Assembly (NCBI GenBank): GCA_003105245.1
Contig: PQAI01000163.1
Location: forward strand, 17,665-23,838
Reading direction: 5' to 3'
Source of the DNA: Betaproteobacteria bacterium
Lineage (GTDB): Bacteria; Pseudomonadota; Gammaproteobacteria; Burkholderiales; Usitatibacteraceae
Length of the DNA stretch: 6,174 bases
The translations under genes were made by a program, and so were the position numbers. Shown piece by piece: positions 1 through 5,666 of this stretch. The notes below the pieces were generated by a model. That model made no database searches and was not told the DNA's origin. It saw nothing but the letters and a program-made list of their open reading frames with translations. Positions within the stretch are counted from its first letter, which is position 1. Every line of letters starts with the position of its first letter.

Positions 1-71
1 GCGAGGCCGGCGTTGATGAGGGCGAGGGTTCCCCAGCCGACGAAGAACGGCGCGGCGATGAGCGTTTCCAT
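1..71 (-). CDS. Partial gene, N-terminus of a probable membrane protein
   Basis: Reading leftwards on the minus strand, an ATG at 71-69 opens a frame with no stop up to the window edge. The first 23 residues begin METLIAAPFFVGWGTLAL and are almost entirely hydrophobic or small, as expected for a first transmembrane helix or an uncleaved signal anchor. A G-rich ribosome binding site (AAGGGGGGA on the minus strand) sits 6-7 nt upstream and overlaps the stop codon of the reductase gene. Only 13 nt separate the two genes, so they are probably co-transcribed and may be translationally coupled. The protein cannot be identified from so few residues. The start is judged from the ribosome binding site, the spacing and the hydrophobic N-terminus, not from homology. 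Confidence 0.6.
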   Translation of the reverse strand, partial: METLIAAPFFVGWGTLALINAGL

Positions 72-84
72 GGCGAGTCCCCCC

Positions 85-2073
85 TTACCAGTGAATGCCC
101 TGCGTGATCTGCGCGAAGGCGACCTGCTCGGGCGAGAGCGCGACGTCCTTCGAGCCTTCCTTCTTGCCCTGCGCCGCGGTGGAGTCCGGGAACATCCGGA
201 AGGCGGTGTTGAGGATGATCTGCGTGGCCTTGGGCGCCACCGCGTGCAGGAGCGCCCCGAAGACGCCCAGGCGCGTGGCGATGCGCACGGGCTTGTAGAC
301 GATCGCCTCGACCACGAGGTCGGCGGCCTGTTCCGGGGTGAGCGTGGGCACGTGGTTGTAGAGCTTGGTGGGCGCGATCATCGGCGTCTTCACGAGCGGC
401 ATGTTGATCGTGGTGAAGGCGATGTTGTTGTCCGAGAACTCGCTCGCCGCGCAGCCGGTGAAGGAGTCGAGCGCGGCCTTGGAGGCGACGTAGGCCGAGA
501 AGCGCGGGGCCTGGGTGAGCACGCCGATGGAGGAGATGTTGATGATGTGGCCGTGCCGGTGCTTCATCATCGACGGCAGGAACCCCATGATCAGGCGCAG
601 GCTCCCGAAGTAGTTGAGCTGCATCGTGCGCTCGAAGTCGTGGAAGCGGTCGAAGGAGGACGCGATGCCCCGCCGGATGGAGCGCCCGGCGTTGTTCACC
701 AGGTAGTCGCAGTGCCCGAACTCCTTGAGCACCGTGGCCACGAGCCGGTCGCAGTCGGCGAGGTCGGCGAGGTCGCAGGAGACGAAGCGGCCCTTGCCGC
801 CGAGCGCCTTGATGCGCGCCATCACCGGCGCGGCCTTCTCCGGGTCGCGCGCCACGACCACCACCTGGGCGCCGGCCTCGGCCATCTTGTAGGCCGTCGC
901 CTCGCCGATCCCCGAGGTGCCGCCGGTGATCACGATCACCTTGCCCTTCACCTTGCCGGCGAGCGAGCGGTCGATGAAGAGGTCGGGGTCGAGGTGGCGC
1001 TCCCAGTAGTCCCAGAGTCGCCAGGCGTAGTCCTCCAGCGCGGGCACGGCGATCCCGGAGCCCTTGAGCGCCTTGGCGCACTCGCGGTTGTCGAAGCGCG
1101 TGGGGTAGTTCACGAACTTGAACATGTCCTGCGGGATGCCCAGGTCCGAGAGGACCTGCTTCTGGATGCGCCGCACGGGCGCCAGCGACATCGCCGAGTC
1201 GATCACGAAGTCGGGGATGAAGCCGAACATCTTGGCGTTGAGCCGCATCGTCATCTGCGGCGCGTGCGCCGCCTTGGCGAAGAGGTTCAGGATCTCGCCG
1301 ATGCGCCGCGGCTCCGGATCCGTGAGGTGGAAGCAGCAGCCGTCCAGGCCCTTGCGGTGGGCGATGTGGTCCATCGCGTCGACCACGAAGTCCACCGGCA
1401 CGATGTTGATGCGCCCGCCCTCGATGCCTACCGTGGGAACCCACTGGGGCAATGCCTTGCGCATCTTCTGGATGAGCTTGAAGAAGTAGTAGGGCCCGTC
1501 GATCTTGTCGATTTCGCCGGTCCTCGAGTGCCCGACCACGATCGCCGGCCGGTAGACTCGCCACGGCCGCTTGCACTCCTTGCGCACGATCCCCTCGGAG
1601 TCGTGCTTGGTGCGGAAGTAGGGGTGGTCGAGCTCCTCGGCCTCCTCGAACATGTCCTCGCGGAAGACGCCGTCGTAGAGCCCGGCGGCCGCGATCGAGC
1701 TCACGTGGTGGAAGCAGCCGGCCTGCACCGCCTCGGCGAAGCGCACGGCGTTGCGCGTGCCGTCGATGTTGGCCTTCTCCTGGCTTTCGGCGTCGGCGGA
1801 GAGGTCGTAGACGGCCGCCAGGTGGAAGAGGTGATCCACCTTGCCCTTGAGCCTGGCGAGGTCCGCGGCCGACACCCCCAGCTTCGGCTTCGCGAGGTCG
1901 CCCACCACGGCCACGACGCGCTTCTCTTCCTTGCCCCAGCGCGCGCGCATCGCGTCGAGCTTCTTCACCGAGCCGCGCCGCACCAGCACGAAGACCGTGC
2001 CTTCGCGCTCGAGGAGGCGGTCGATGAGGAAACGGCCGATGAAGCCGGTGCCGCCGGTCACGAAATAGGACAT
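85..2073 (-). CDS. Fatty acyl-CoA reductase, two fused SDR domains (alcohol-forming type)
   Basis: This 662-residue protein should reduce long-chain fatty acyl-CoA, through the aldehyde, to fatty alcohol with NADPH. From memory it resembles, along its whole length, the Marinobacter aquaeolei reductase Maqu_2220 (about 661 residues), which performs both steps. The N-terminal extended SDR / male-sterility-type domain (about 1-365) has the nucleotide-binding motif TGGTGFIG at 6-13, HVSS at 123-126 and the active-site pair Y152-K156 (YFRTK). The C-terminal classical SDR domain (about 376-600) has TGGTSGIG at 383-390, NNAG at 460-463, N487, S514/S515 and Y528-K532 (YVASK). Both active sites therefore look intact. 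The linker carries WDYWERHLDPDLF. The ATG at 2073 is chosen because GAGGAG lies 6 nt upstream and the Rossmann motif starts at residue 6. The open frame continues upstream only as antisense to neighbouring genes. There is no signal peptide, so the enzyme is cytosolic or membrane-associated. The reductase is divergent from the phasin operon. Substrate chain length cannot be read from the sequence. Confidence 0.9.
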   Translation of the reverse strand: MSYFVTGGTGFIGRFLIDRLLEREGTVFVLVRRGSVKKLDAMRARWGKEEKRVVAVVGDLAKPKLGVSAADLARLKGKVDHLFHLAAVYDLSADAESQEKANIDGTRNAVRFAEAVQAGCFHHVSSIAAAGLYDGVFREDMFEEAEELDHPYFRTKHDSEGIVRKECKRPWRVYRPAIVVGHSRTGEIDKIDGPYYFFKLIQKMRKALPQWVPTVGIEGGRINIVPVDFVVDAMDHIAHRKGLDGCCFHLTDPEPRRIGEILNLFAKAAHAPQMTMRLNAKMFGFIPDFVIDSAMSLAPVRRIQKQVLSDLGIPQDMFKFVNYPTRFDNRECAKALKGSGIAVPALEDYAWRLWDYWERHLDPDLFIDRSLAGKVKGKVIVITGGTSGIGEATAYKMAEAGAQVVVVARDPEKAAPVMARIKALGGKGRFVSCDLADLADCDRLVATVLKEFGHCDYLVNNAGRSIRRGIASSFDRFHDFERTMQLNYFGSLRLIMGFLPSMMKHRHGHIINISSIGVLTQAPRFSAYVASKAALDSFTGCAASEFSDNNIAFTTINMPLVKTPMIAPTKLYNHVPTLTPEQAADLVVEAIVYKPVRIATRLGVFGALLHAVAPKATQIILNTAFRMFPDSTAAQGKKEGSKDVALSPEQVAFAQITQGIHW

Positions 2074-2110
2074 GGAATTCTCCTCGGGTGTGCGCTGGGG
2101 TCCGGGGCGA

Positions 2111-2116
2111 ATGATA
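2111..2116 (-). promoter_or_regulatory. Candidate -10 element for the reductase gene
   Basis: On the minus strand this reads TATCAT, which matches the sigma-70 -10 consensus at 5 of 6 positions. It lies about 38 nt upstream of the reductase ATG. The region 17 bp further upstream is pure GC and has no -35 match, so if this promoter is real it probably needs an activator or is weak. The adjacent inverted repeat covers the expected spacer and -35 area. Confidence 0.3.
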
Positions 2117-2120
2117 CACG

Positions 2121-2155
2121 CGCGCCCCGCGGCGCCCGCCGCTTCGCGGGGCGCG
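2121..2155. repeat. Perfect 11-bp inverted repeat, possible operator or hairpin
   Basis: The arms CGCGCCCCGCG (2121-2131) and CGCGGGGCGCG (2145-2155) are exact reverse complements separated by 13 nt. A smaller nested inverted repeat (GCGG/CCGC, 2129-2142) spans the loop. On the plus strand TTTT follows at 2158-2161, which gives a terminator-like look, but no plus-strand gene ends here. The position next to the reductase -10 candidate suggests a regulator site or a structured leader. In such GC-rich DNA part of the symmetry could be chance. Confidence 0.5.
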
Positions 2156-2283
2156 AGTTTTAGTGTGCCCCCTCTAATCCTTTCGCCTACCGTGGAAGCT
2201 GGAACCGAGGGCATTTTCGCCCCGGCTGCCGCCAGGGGCCCGCGAGGGCGAGGCGGCAATTGATGACCGACGAAAGGACGACA

Positions 2284-2733
2284 ATGGCCCGCACGACCCG
2301 CAACACCCGCAGCCGCAGGACCGGCAGCGCAGGCATCACGCCCGCGCGTGCCGCCCGTACGATCCGAACCTCCGCGCAGAAGGCCCTCGAGGCCGGCGTC
2401 CAGGCCGCCTCGGGAGTCCGGCAGTCCGCGGTGGGCGCGTTCGACGCGCTCGTCAAGCAGGGTGCCGCGCTCGAGGCCCGCAGCCGCCGCGCCGCTGTCG
2501 CCAAGGCCGAGAAGGCGCGCGAGGCGGCTTGCGCCCGCGCCGAGGAAGCCCGCACGAAGACCGTCGAGGCCGTTTCCCACCTCGAGAAGGTCTTCGAGCA
2601 GCGCGTCTCCAAGGCGATCTCCAAGCTCGGCGTGCCGACCACGAAGGACGTGAAGGCGCTGTCCCGGCAGGTGGCCGAGCTGCAGGCGAGCGTCGACCGG
2701 CTGCATCGCGCACGCGCGCGCGCCGCGCGCTGA
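2284..2733 (+). CDS. Phasin family protein (polyhydroxyalkanoate granule-associated, PhaI/PhaF type)
   Basis: This 149-residue protein resembles the PhaI/PhaF group of phasins (Pfam Phasin, PF05597), amphipathic helical proteins that coat polyhydroxyalkanoate granules. Diagnostic stretches are FDALVKQGAALEARSRR (53-69), a long Ala/Lys/Glu/Arg-rich helix (about 62-100), and SKLGVPTTKDVKALSRQV (113-130). The last runs into a coiled-coil heptad pattern (L126, V130, L133, V137, L140). The first 29 and last 9 residues are rich in Arg. There is no signal peptide and no membrane helix, so it acts in the cytoplasm. The ATG at 2284 is preferred because AAAGGA lies 5 nt upstream. In-frame starts at TTG 2260 and ATG 2263 would add only 7-8 residues and have poorer sites. 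It ends 3 nt before the patatin gene, so translational coupling is likely. Unlike PhaF it lacks an AAKP-type DNA-binding tail. The granule polymer is not evident, as no PHA synthase is in the window. Confidence 0.85.
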   Translation: MARTTRNTRSRRTGSAGITPARAARTIRTSAQKALEAGVQAASGVRQSAVGAFDALVKQGAALEARSRRAAVAKAEKAREAACARAEEARTKTVEAVSHLEKVFEQRVSKAISKLGVPTTKDVKALSRQVAELQASVDRLHRARARAAR

Positions 2734-2736
2734 GCG

Positions 2737-3999
2737 ATGAGCCGCGACCGGGCGCGGACGAAGGTCGCCGCGCCGGGGGCGAGGCCCCGTCTGGGCCTCG
2801 CCTTGGCGGGCGGCGGGCCTTTCGGCGCCATCTACGAGATCGGCGCCCTGATGGCCATCGAGGAGGCGATGGAGGGGCTGCGCCTGCACGAGATGGACGT
2901 CTACGTGGGCGTGAGCGCCGGCAGCTTCCTCGCGGCCGGGCTCGCCAACGGGATCCCGATCTCGGAGATCTACGGCATCTTCATCGACGGTGAGGAGGCG
3001 GAGGGGGCACTGACGCCGGAGGTGTTCATGCGCCCGGCCTTCCGCGAGTACCTGGAGCGGGCGCGAAGCGTGCCGCCGCTGCTCGCCAGGTCGCTGCTCC
3101 AGTACGCCCGCCAGCCCTTCGCGCGCGGGGCGCTCGAGTCCTTCGCCGCCCTGGGCCGCGCGATCCCCACCGGGGTCTTCGACAACGACACCATCCGGCG
3201 CTACCTGCACGCCGTATTCACCCAGCCGGGCCGCACCGACGAGTTCGGCGGGCTCGAGCGAAGGCTCTATCTCGTGGCCACCGACCTGGACACCGGCGAG
3301 AGCGTGAGCTTCGGCCGCCCGGGCCACGACCGCGTCCCCATCTCGCAGGCCGTGCAGGCGAGCGCGGCCCTGCCGGGGCTCTTCCCGCCGGTGGAGATCG
3401 ACGGGCGCTTCTTCGTCGACGGCGCCCTGAGGAAGACGCTGCACGCCTCCGAGGCCCTCGACGACGGCGCCCGGCTGGTGATCTGCGTGAACCCGCTGGT
3501 GCCCTACGACGCGAGCCTCGCCGCCGAGAAGGGGAAGGGGCGCCACCGCACCCTCGTCGAGGGCGGGCTCCCCGTGGTGCTCTCGCAGACCTTCCGCGCC
3601 ATCATCCACTCCCGCATGGCCGTCGGGATCTCGAAGTACCGCAGCCTCTACCGCGGCGCCGACGTGGTGCTCTTCGAGCCCGACGCCGACGACAGCGAGA
3701 TCTTCTTCACCAACATCTTCAGCTACGCGACCCGCATCCGCCTCTGCGAGCACGCCTACGAGCGCACCCGCCGCGACCTGCTGCGGCGCCGCCACGAGCT
3801 CGGGCCGGCGCTCGCGCGCCACGGCGTGCGCCTGCGGCTCGACGTCCTTCGCGACGCCAACCGGGCGATCGGGCGCTTGCCGAGGCACCGCCCGGGCGCG
3901 CTGGCTGCCTGGCGGCTGCCGGAGGCCGCCGCCGAGCTTCGCGACACGCTGGTCGAGCTTCGCCGCTGGCTCGCCGCCGGAGATCGCGCCCCGGCGTGA
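2737..3999 (+). CDS. Patatin-like phospholipase / acyl-ester hydrolase
   Basis: This 420-residue protein belongs to the patatin family (PF01734), Ser-Asp dyad hydrolases of acyl esters such as phospholipids or acylglycerols. The oxyanion-hole glycine loop is GGGPFG at 25-30. The nucleophile elbow is GVSAG with S60. The catalytic Asp is D228 in the DGA motif (228-230), preceded by SAALPGLFPPVEIDG. The patatin core spans roughly residues 19-245. The C-terminal 150 residues are helical and very Arg-rich and have no family I recognise. Position 29 of the oxyanion loop is Phe where Arg or Lys is usual. There is no signal peptide, so the enzyme is cytoplasmic. Its ATG follows the phasin stop by 3 nt (TGA GCG ATG) without a clear ribosome binding site, which suggests coupled translation. 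Linkage to a phasin makes a role on storage granules plausible (granule lipid or polymer turnover), but the substrate is unknown. Confidence 0.85.
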   Translation: MSRDRARTKVAAPGARPRLGLALAGGGPFGAIYEIGALMAIEEAMEGLRLHEMDVYVGVSAGSFLAAGLANGIPISEIYGIFIDGEEAEGALTPEVFMRPAFREYLERARSVPPLLARSLLQYARQPFARGALESFAALGRAIPTGVFDNDTIRRYLHAVFTQPGRTDEFGGLERRLYLVATDLDTGESVSFGRPGHDRVPISQAVQASAALPGLFPPVEIDGRFFVDGALRKTLHASEALDDGARLVICVNPLVPYDASLAAEKGKGRHRTLVEGGLPVVLSQTFRAIIHSRMAVGISKYRSLYRGADVVLFEPDADDSEIFFTNIFSYATRIRLCEHAYERTRRDLLRRRHELGPALARHGVRLRLDVLRDANRAIGRLPRHRPGALAAWRLPEAAAELRDTLVELRRWLAAGDRAPA

Positions 4000-4013
4000 T
4001 AACCTTCCCGGCC

Positions 4014-4694
4014 ATGGCGAAAGCTCCCGCCGGCCGGCCCGCCCTCGACGGCAACGCGGTGCGCACCCAGCGCACGCGGGAGCGCATCCTCGCCGTGAGC
4101 CTGGGCCTGTTCAACGCCCGCGGCGAGGCGCACGTGACCACGGGAATGATCGCCGACGAGCTCGGGATCAGCCCCGGCAACCTCTACTACCACTTCCGGA
4201 ACAAGGACCAGATCGTCGAGCGCCTCTTCGACCGCTTCGAGGAGCGCATCTCCATCGAGCCACCGGCGGCCGCGGGCGGCGCCGGGGCGATCGAGGACCT
4301 GTGGCTCTACCTGCACCTCATGTTCGAGGCCATCTGGGACTACCGCTTCCTGTACCGCAACCTCGACGACATCGTCGGCCGCAACCGCCGGCTGCGACTG
4401 CACTTCAACCGCATCGTGGAGACGAAGCTCGCGGCGGTGGAGGGCCTTTGCCACGGCCTGGCGCGCGCGGGCCTGCTCGAGGCGAACGCCGGCGAGATGC
4501 GCGCGCTGGCGCTCAACGTGCTGGTCGTGGCCACCTACTGGCTCAACTTCCAGGCGGTGCGGGGCGGGCACGAGTCGGGCGATCCGCGCGATCCGGGCCT
4601 CGGCGCCTTCCAGGTGATGTCCCTCGTGGCGCCCTACCTCGCCGGGGAGGCGAGGCGGCATTTCGAGCGCCTGGGGCGCGAATACGTGCGATAG
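4014..4694 (+). CDS. TetR/AcrR-family transcriptional regulator
   Basis: This 226-residue protein has the TetR layout. The N-terminal helix-turn-helix domain (about 17-65) includes TRERILAVSLGLF, then the recognition segment IADELGISPGNLYYHFRNK (46-64). The all-helical ligand/dimer domain begins at about 95 with DLWLYLHLMFEAIWDYRFLYRNL (95-117), a pattern I associate with the TetR_C family PF13972. The ligand is not predictable, although many TetR proteins next to lipid genes bind acyl-CoA or fatty acids. The ATG at 4014 gives a normal N-terminus, but no good ribosome binding site precedes it. A GTG at 3996 overlaps the patatin stop (GTGA) and would add six residues, making a coupled start equally possible. 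It sits inside the phasin operon, 14 nt after the patatin gene and 16 nt before the next, which fits autoregulation and control of the divergent reductase. That control is inferred. Confidence 0.88.
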   Translation: MAKAPAGRPALDGNAVRTQRTRERILAVSLGLFNARGEAHVTTGMIADELGISPGNLYYHFRNKDQIVERLFDRFEERISIEPPAAAGGAGAIEDLWLYLHLMFEAIWDYRFLYRNLDDIVGRNRRLRLHFNRIVETKLAAVEGLCHGLARAGLLEANAGEMRALALNVLVVATYWLNFQAVRGGHESGDPRDPGLGAFQVMSLVAPYLAGEARRHFERLGREYVR

Positions 4695-4710
4695 CGAGGA
4701 GGATTGTCCG

Positions 4711-5490
4711 ATGGCGAAGGCGAAATGGAAGGCGTTCCCCTACCCCGAGAAGTCCTACGCGTACCCCGGCGAGGCGCTCAGGAAGCACTGGGACCGGCTG
4801 CACCGGGGCGACTGCGAGGCGTTCCCGAAGGACCCCCGGGTGCAGGAGGCCTGGCGCGCGTATCACCGCGGGGACTTTGCCGAGGCGGTGGCCCTGGGGC
4901 TGGAGTCCGGCGGGTCCGGGATCACCGTCGCCAACAAGGCGCGCTCGATCTACGCCAACGGCATGGAGTCCAAGCCCGCCGTCCGGCTGGCGCTCTTCCA
5001 GGAATCCATGGAGCAGGCGGAGGAGCAGGTCGCCGCGGAGCCGAAGAACCCCAATGCCCACTACCAGTTCGCCTACGCGGCGGGGCGCTACAGCCAGGGC
5101 ATCTCGGTGGCCAAGGCACTCGCCCAGGGGCTGGGCGGGCGAATCCGCGCCGCGCTGGAGGCCACGCTGAAGCTCGCTCCAAAGCACGCCGAGGCCCACA
5201 TCGCCATGGGCACCTACCACGCCGAGGTGATCGACAAGGTGGGCGCGCTCGTCGGCGGCCTCACCTACGGGGCGAAGAAGGACGCCGGCGAGGAGCACTT
5301 CCGCAAGGCGATCAAGCTCATGCCCGACTCGGCCATCGCCCACGTCGAGTTCGCCAACGGCCTGGTGATGATGCACGGCAAGAAGGCGCTCGCGGACGCT
5401 TCCGCCCTCTACATGAAGGCGGCGGCGTTCGAGCCGCGCGACGCGATGGAAAGGCTCGACGTCGAGGCGGCCAAGGCGGAACTCGAGTGA
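4711..5490 (+). CDS. TPR-like helical repeat protein of unknown function
   Basis: This 259-residue protein has no enzyme motif I recognise. It begins MAKAKWKAFPYPEKSYAYPG, an aromatic, proline-rich lead. It then shows tetratricopeptide-like helix pairs: around 43-65 (VQEAWRAYHRGDFAEAV), 94-122, 147-175 (ALEATLKLAPKHAEAHIAMGTYHAE), 193-220 (GEEHFRKAIKLMPDSAIAHVEFANG) and 227-243. The pattern A-x-x-x-x-P-x-x-x-x-A-H at 157-163 and 205-211 is typical of TPR units, which act as protein-binding scaffolds. There is no signal peptide, so it is probably cytoplasmic. The start is firm: GAGGAGGA (4696-4703) lies 7 nt before the ATG, and the gene begins 16 nt after the regulator stop, so it is the last member of the operon. 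The repeats with HAEAHIAMGTYHAEV faintly recall eukaryotic RMD-type TPR proteins, but that is only an impression. A scaffold role in lipid storage is a guess from position. Confidence 0.8.
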   Translation: MAKAKWKAFPYPEKSYAYPGEALRKHWDRLHRGDCEAFPKDPRVQEAWRAYHRGDFAEAVALGLESGGSGITVANKARSIYANGMESKPAVRLALFQESMEQAEEQVAAEPKNPNAHYQFAYAAGRYSQGISVAKALAQGLGGRIRAALEATLKLAPKHAEAHIAMGTYHAEVIDKVGALVGGLTYGAKKDAGEEHFRKAIKLMPDSAIAHVEFANGLVMMHGKKALADASALYMKAAAFEPRDAMERLDVEAAKAELE

Positions 5491-5494
5491 CGGG

Positions 5495-5516
5495 CCGAGC
5501 CGACTCGGGTTGTTGC
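5495..5516 (+). terminator. Weak possible terminator after the TPR-like gene
   Basis: A short 5-bp stem, CCGAG (5495-5499) with CTCGG (5504-5508) around a 4-nt loop, is followed by GTTGTTG. The T-run is broken and the stem is short, so this is at best a weak Rho-independent terminator. It is the only hairpin between the operon end and the next promoter. Confidence 0.25.
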
Positions 5517-5538
5517 ACGACGGCGACGCAGAGGGAAG

Positions 5539-5579
5539 AAAGCGCGTTTTCAGAGTGAAAATCCATTGACAAACGCTTT
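5539..5579. repeat. Nested inverted repeats just upstream of the SWIB gene promoter
   Basis: Two nested palindromes surround the -35 area. TTTTCA (5547-5552) pairs with TGAAAA (5556-5561) over 3 nt, and AAAGCG (5539-5544) pairs with CGCTTT (5574-5579). This is the most AT-rich stretch of the window. It could be an operator or an UP-like element, but no regulator is identifiable. Confidence 0.35.
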
Positions 5580-5595
5580 TTGCCGCGTGCATCCT
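5566..5595 (+). promoter_or_regulatory. Sigma-70-type promoter for the SWIB-domain gene
   Basis: A perfect -35 hexamer TTGACA (5566-5571) is followed after 18 bp by CATCCT (5590-5595). That hexamer matches the -10 consensus at 3 of 6 positions, including the highly conserved second and last bases. The predicted start near 5602 leaves a leader of about 65 nt before the ATG at 5667. The -35 is embedded in AT-rich DNA that stands out from the GC-rich surroundings, and this supports a real promoter and independent transcription of the SWIB gene. Confidence 0.55.
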
Positions 5596-5666
5596 CTCGC
5601 CTGTCACGCCTCTCACGGGCGAGATTCTGCAGAACCAAACGTCACCATCTGATTGGAGGATTCCGA

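Larger units (their letters stand above)
2074..2283. promoter_or_regulatory. Divergent intergenic control region between reductase and phasin genes
   Basis: These 210 bases separate the starts of the two divergent transcription units and should hold both promoters. The left part contains the reductase ribosome binding site (2080-2085 on the minus strand), a TATCAT-like -10 element and a perfect inverted repeat, listed separately. Toward the phasin gene there is a TCTAAT hexamer at 2173-2178 (5 of 6 matches to the -10 consensus), but no convincing -35 at the right distance. The plus-strand promoter is therefore only a guess. No coding sequence is supported here. Confidence 0.6.

Noticed and set aside
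13..2163. Plus-strand open frame of 716 codons opposite the reductase
   Set aside because: It is antisense to a gene with full-length family similarity. Its product is a His/Arg/Val/Glu/Asp-rich low-complexity string without motifs, as GC-rich antisense frames commonly are, and there is no ribosome binding site.
2121..2165. Inverted repeat followed by TTTT as a plus-strand terminator
   Set aside because: No plus-strand gene ends upstream of it, and it would lie between the reductase start and the phasin gene. A regulatory or chance palindrome is more sensible.
2074..3888. Upstream extension of the reductase frame to a 1267-residue protein
   Set aside because: The extra 605 residues are antisense to the phasin and patatin genes and resemble no protein family. 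The true start at 2073 has GAGGAG at ideal spacing and places the Rossmann motif at residue 6.
3756..4661. Minus-strand open frame of 301 codons opposite the patatin end and the TetR gene
   Set aside because: It is compositionally a shadow of the plus-strand genes, whose motifs (TetR helix-turn-helix) are unmistakable.
4543..5616. Minus-strand frame of 357 codons and plus-strand frames at 4301-5170 and 4704-5558
   Set aside because: All overlap the regulator and TPR-like genes, lack recognisable motifs and are rich in Arg, Gly and Pro as expected for wrong frames in GC-rich DNA.
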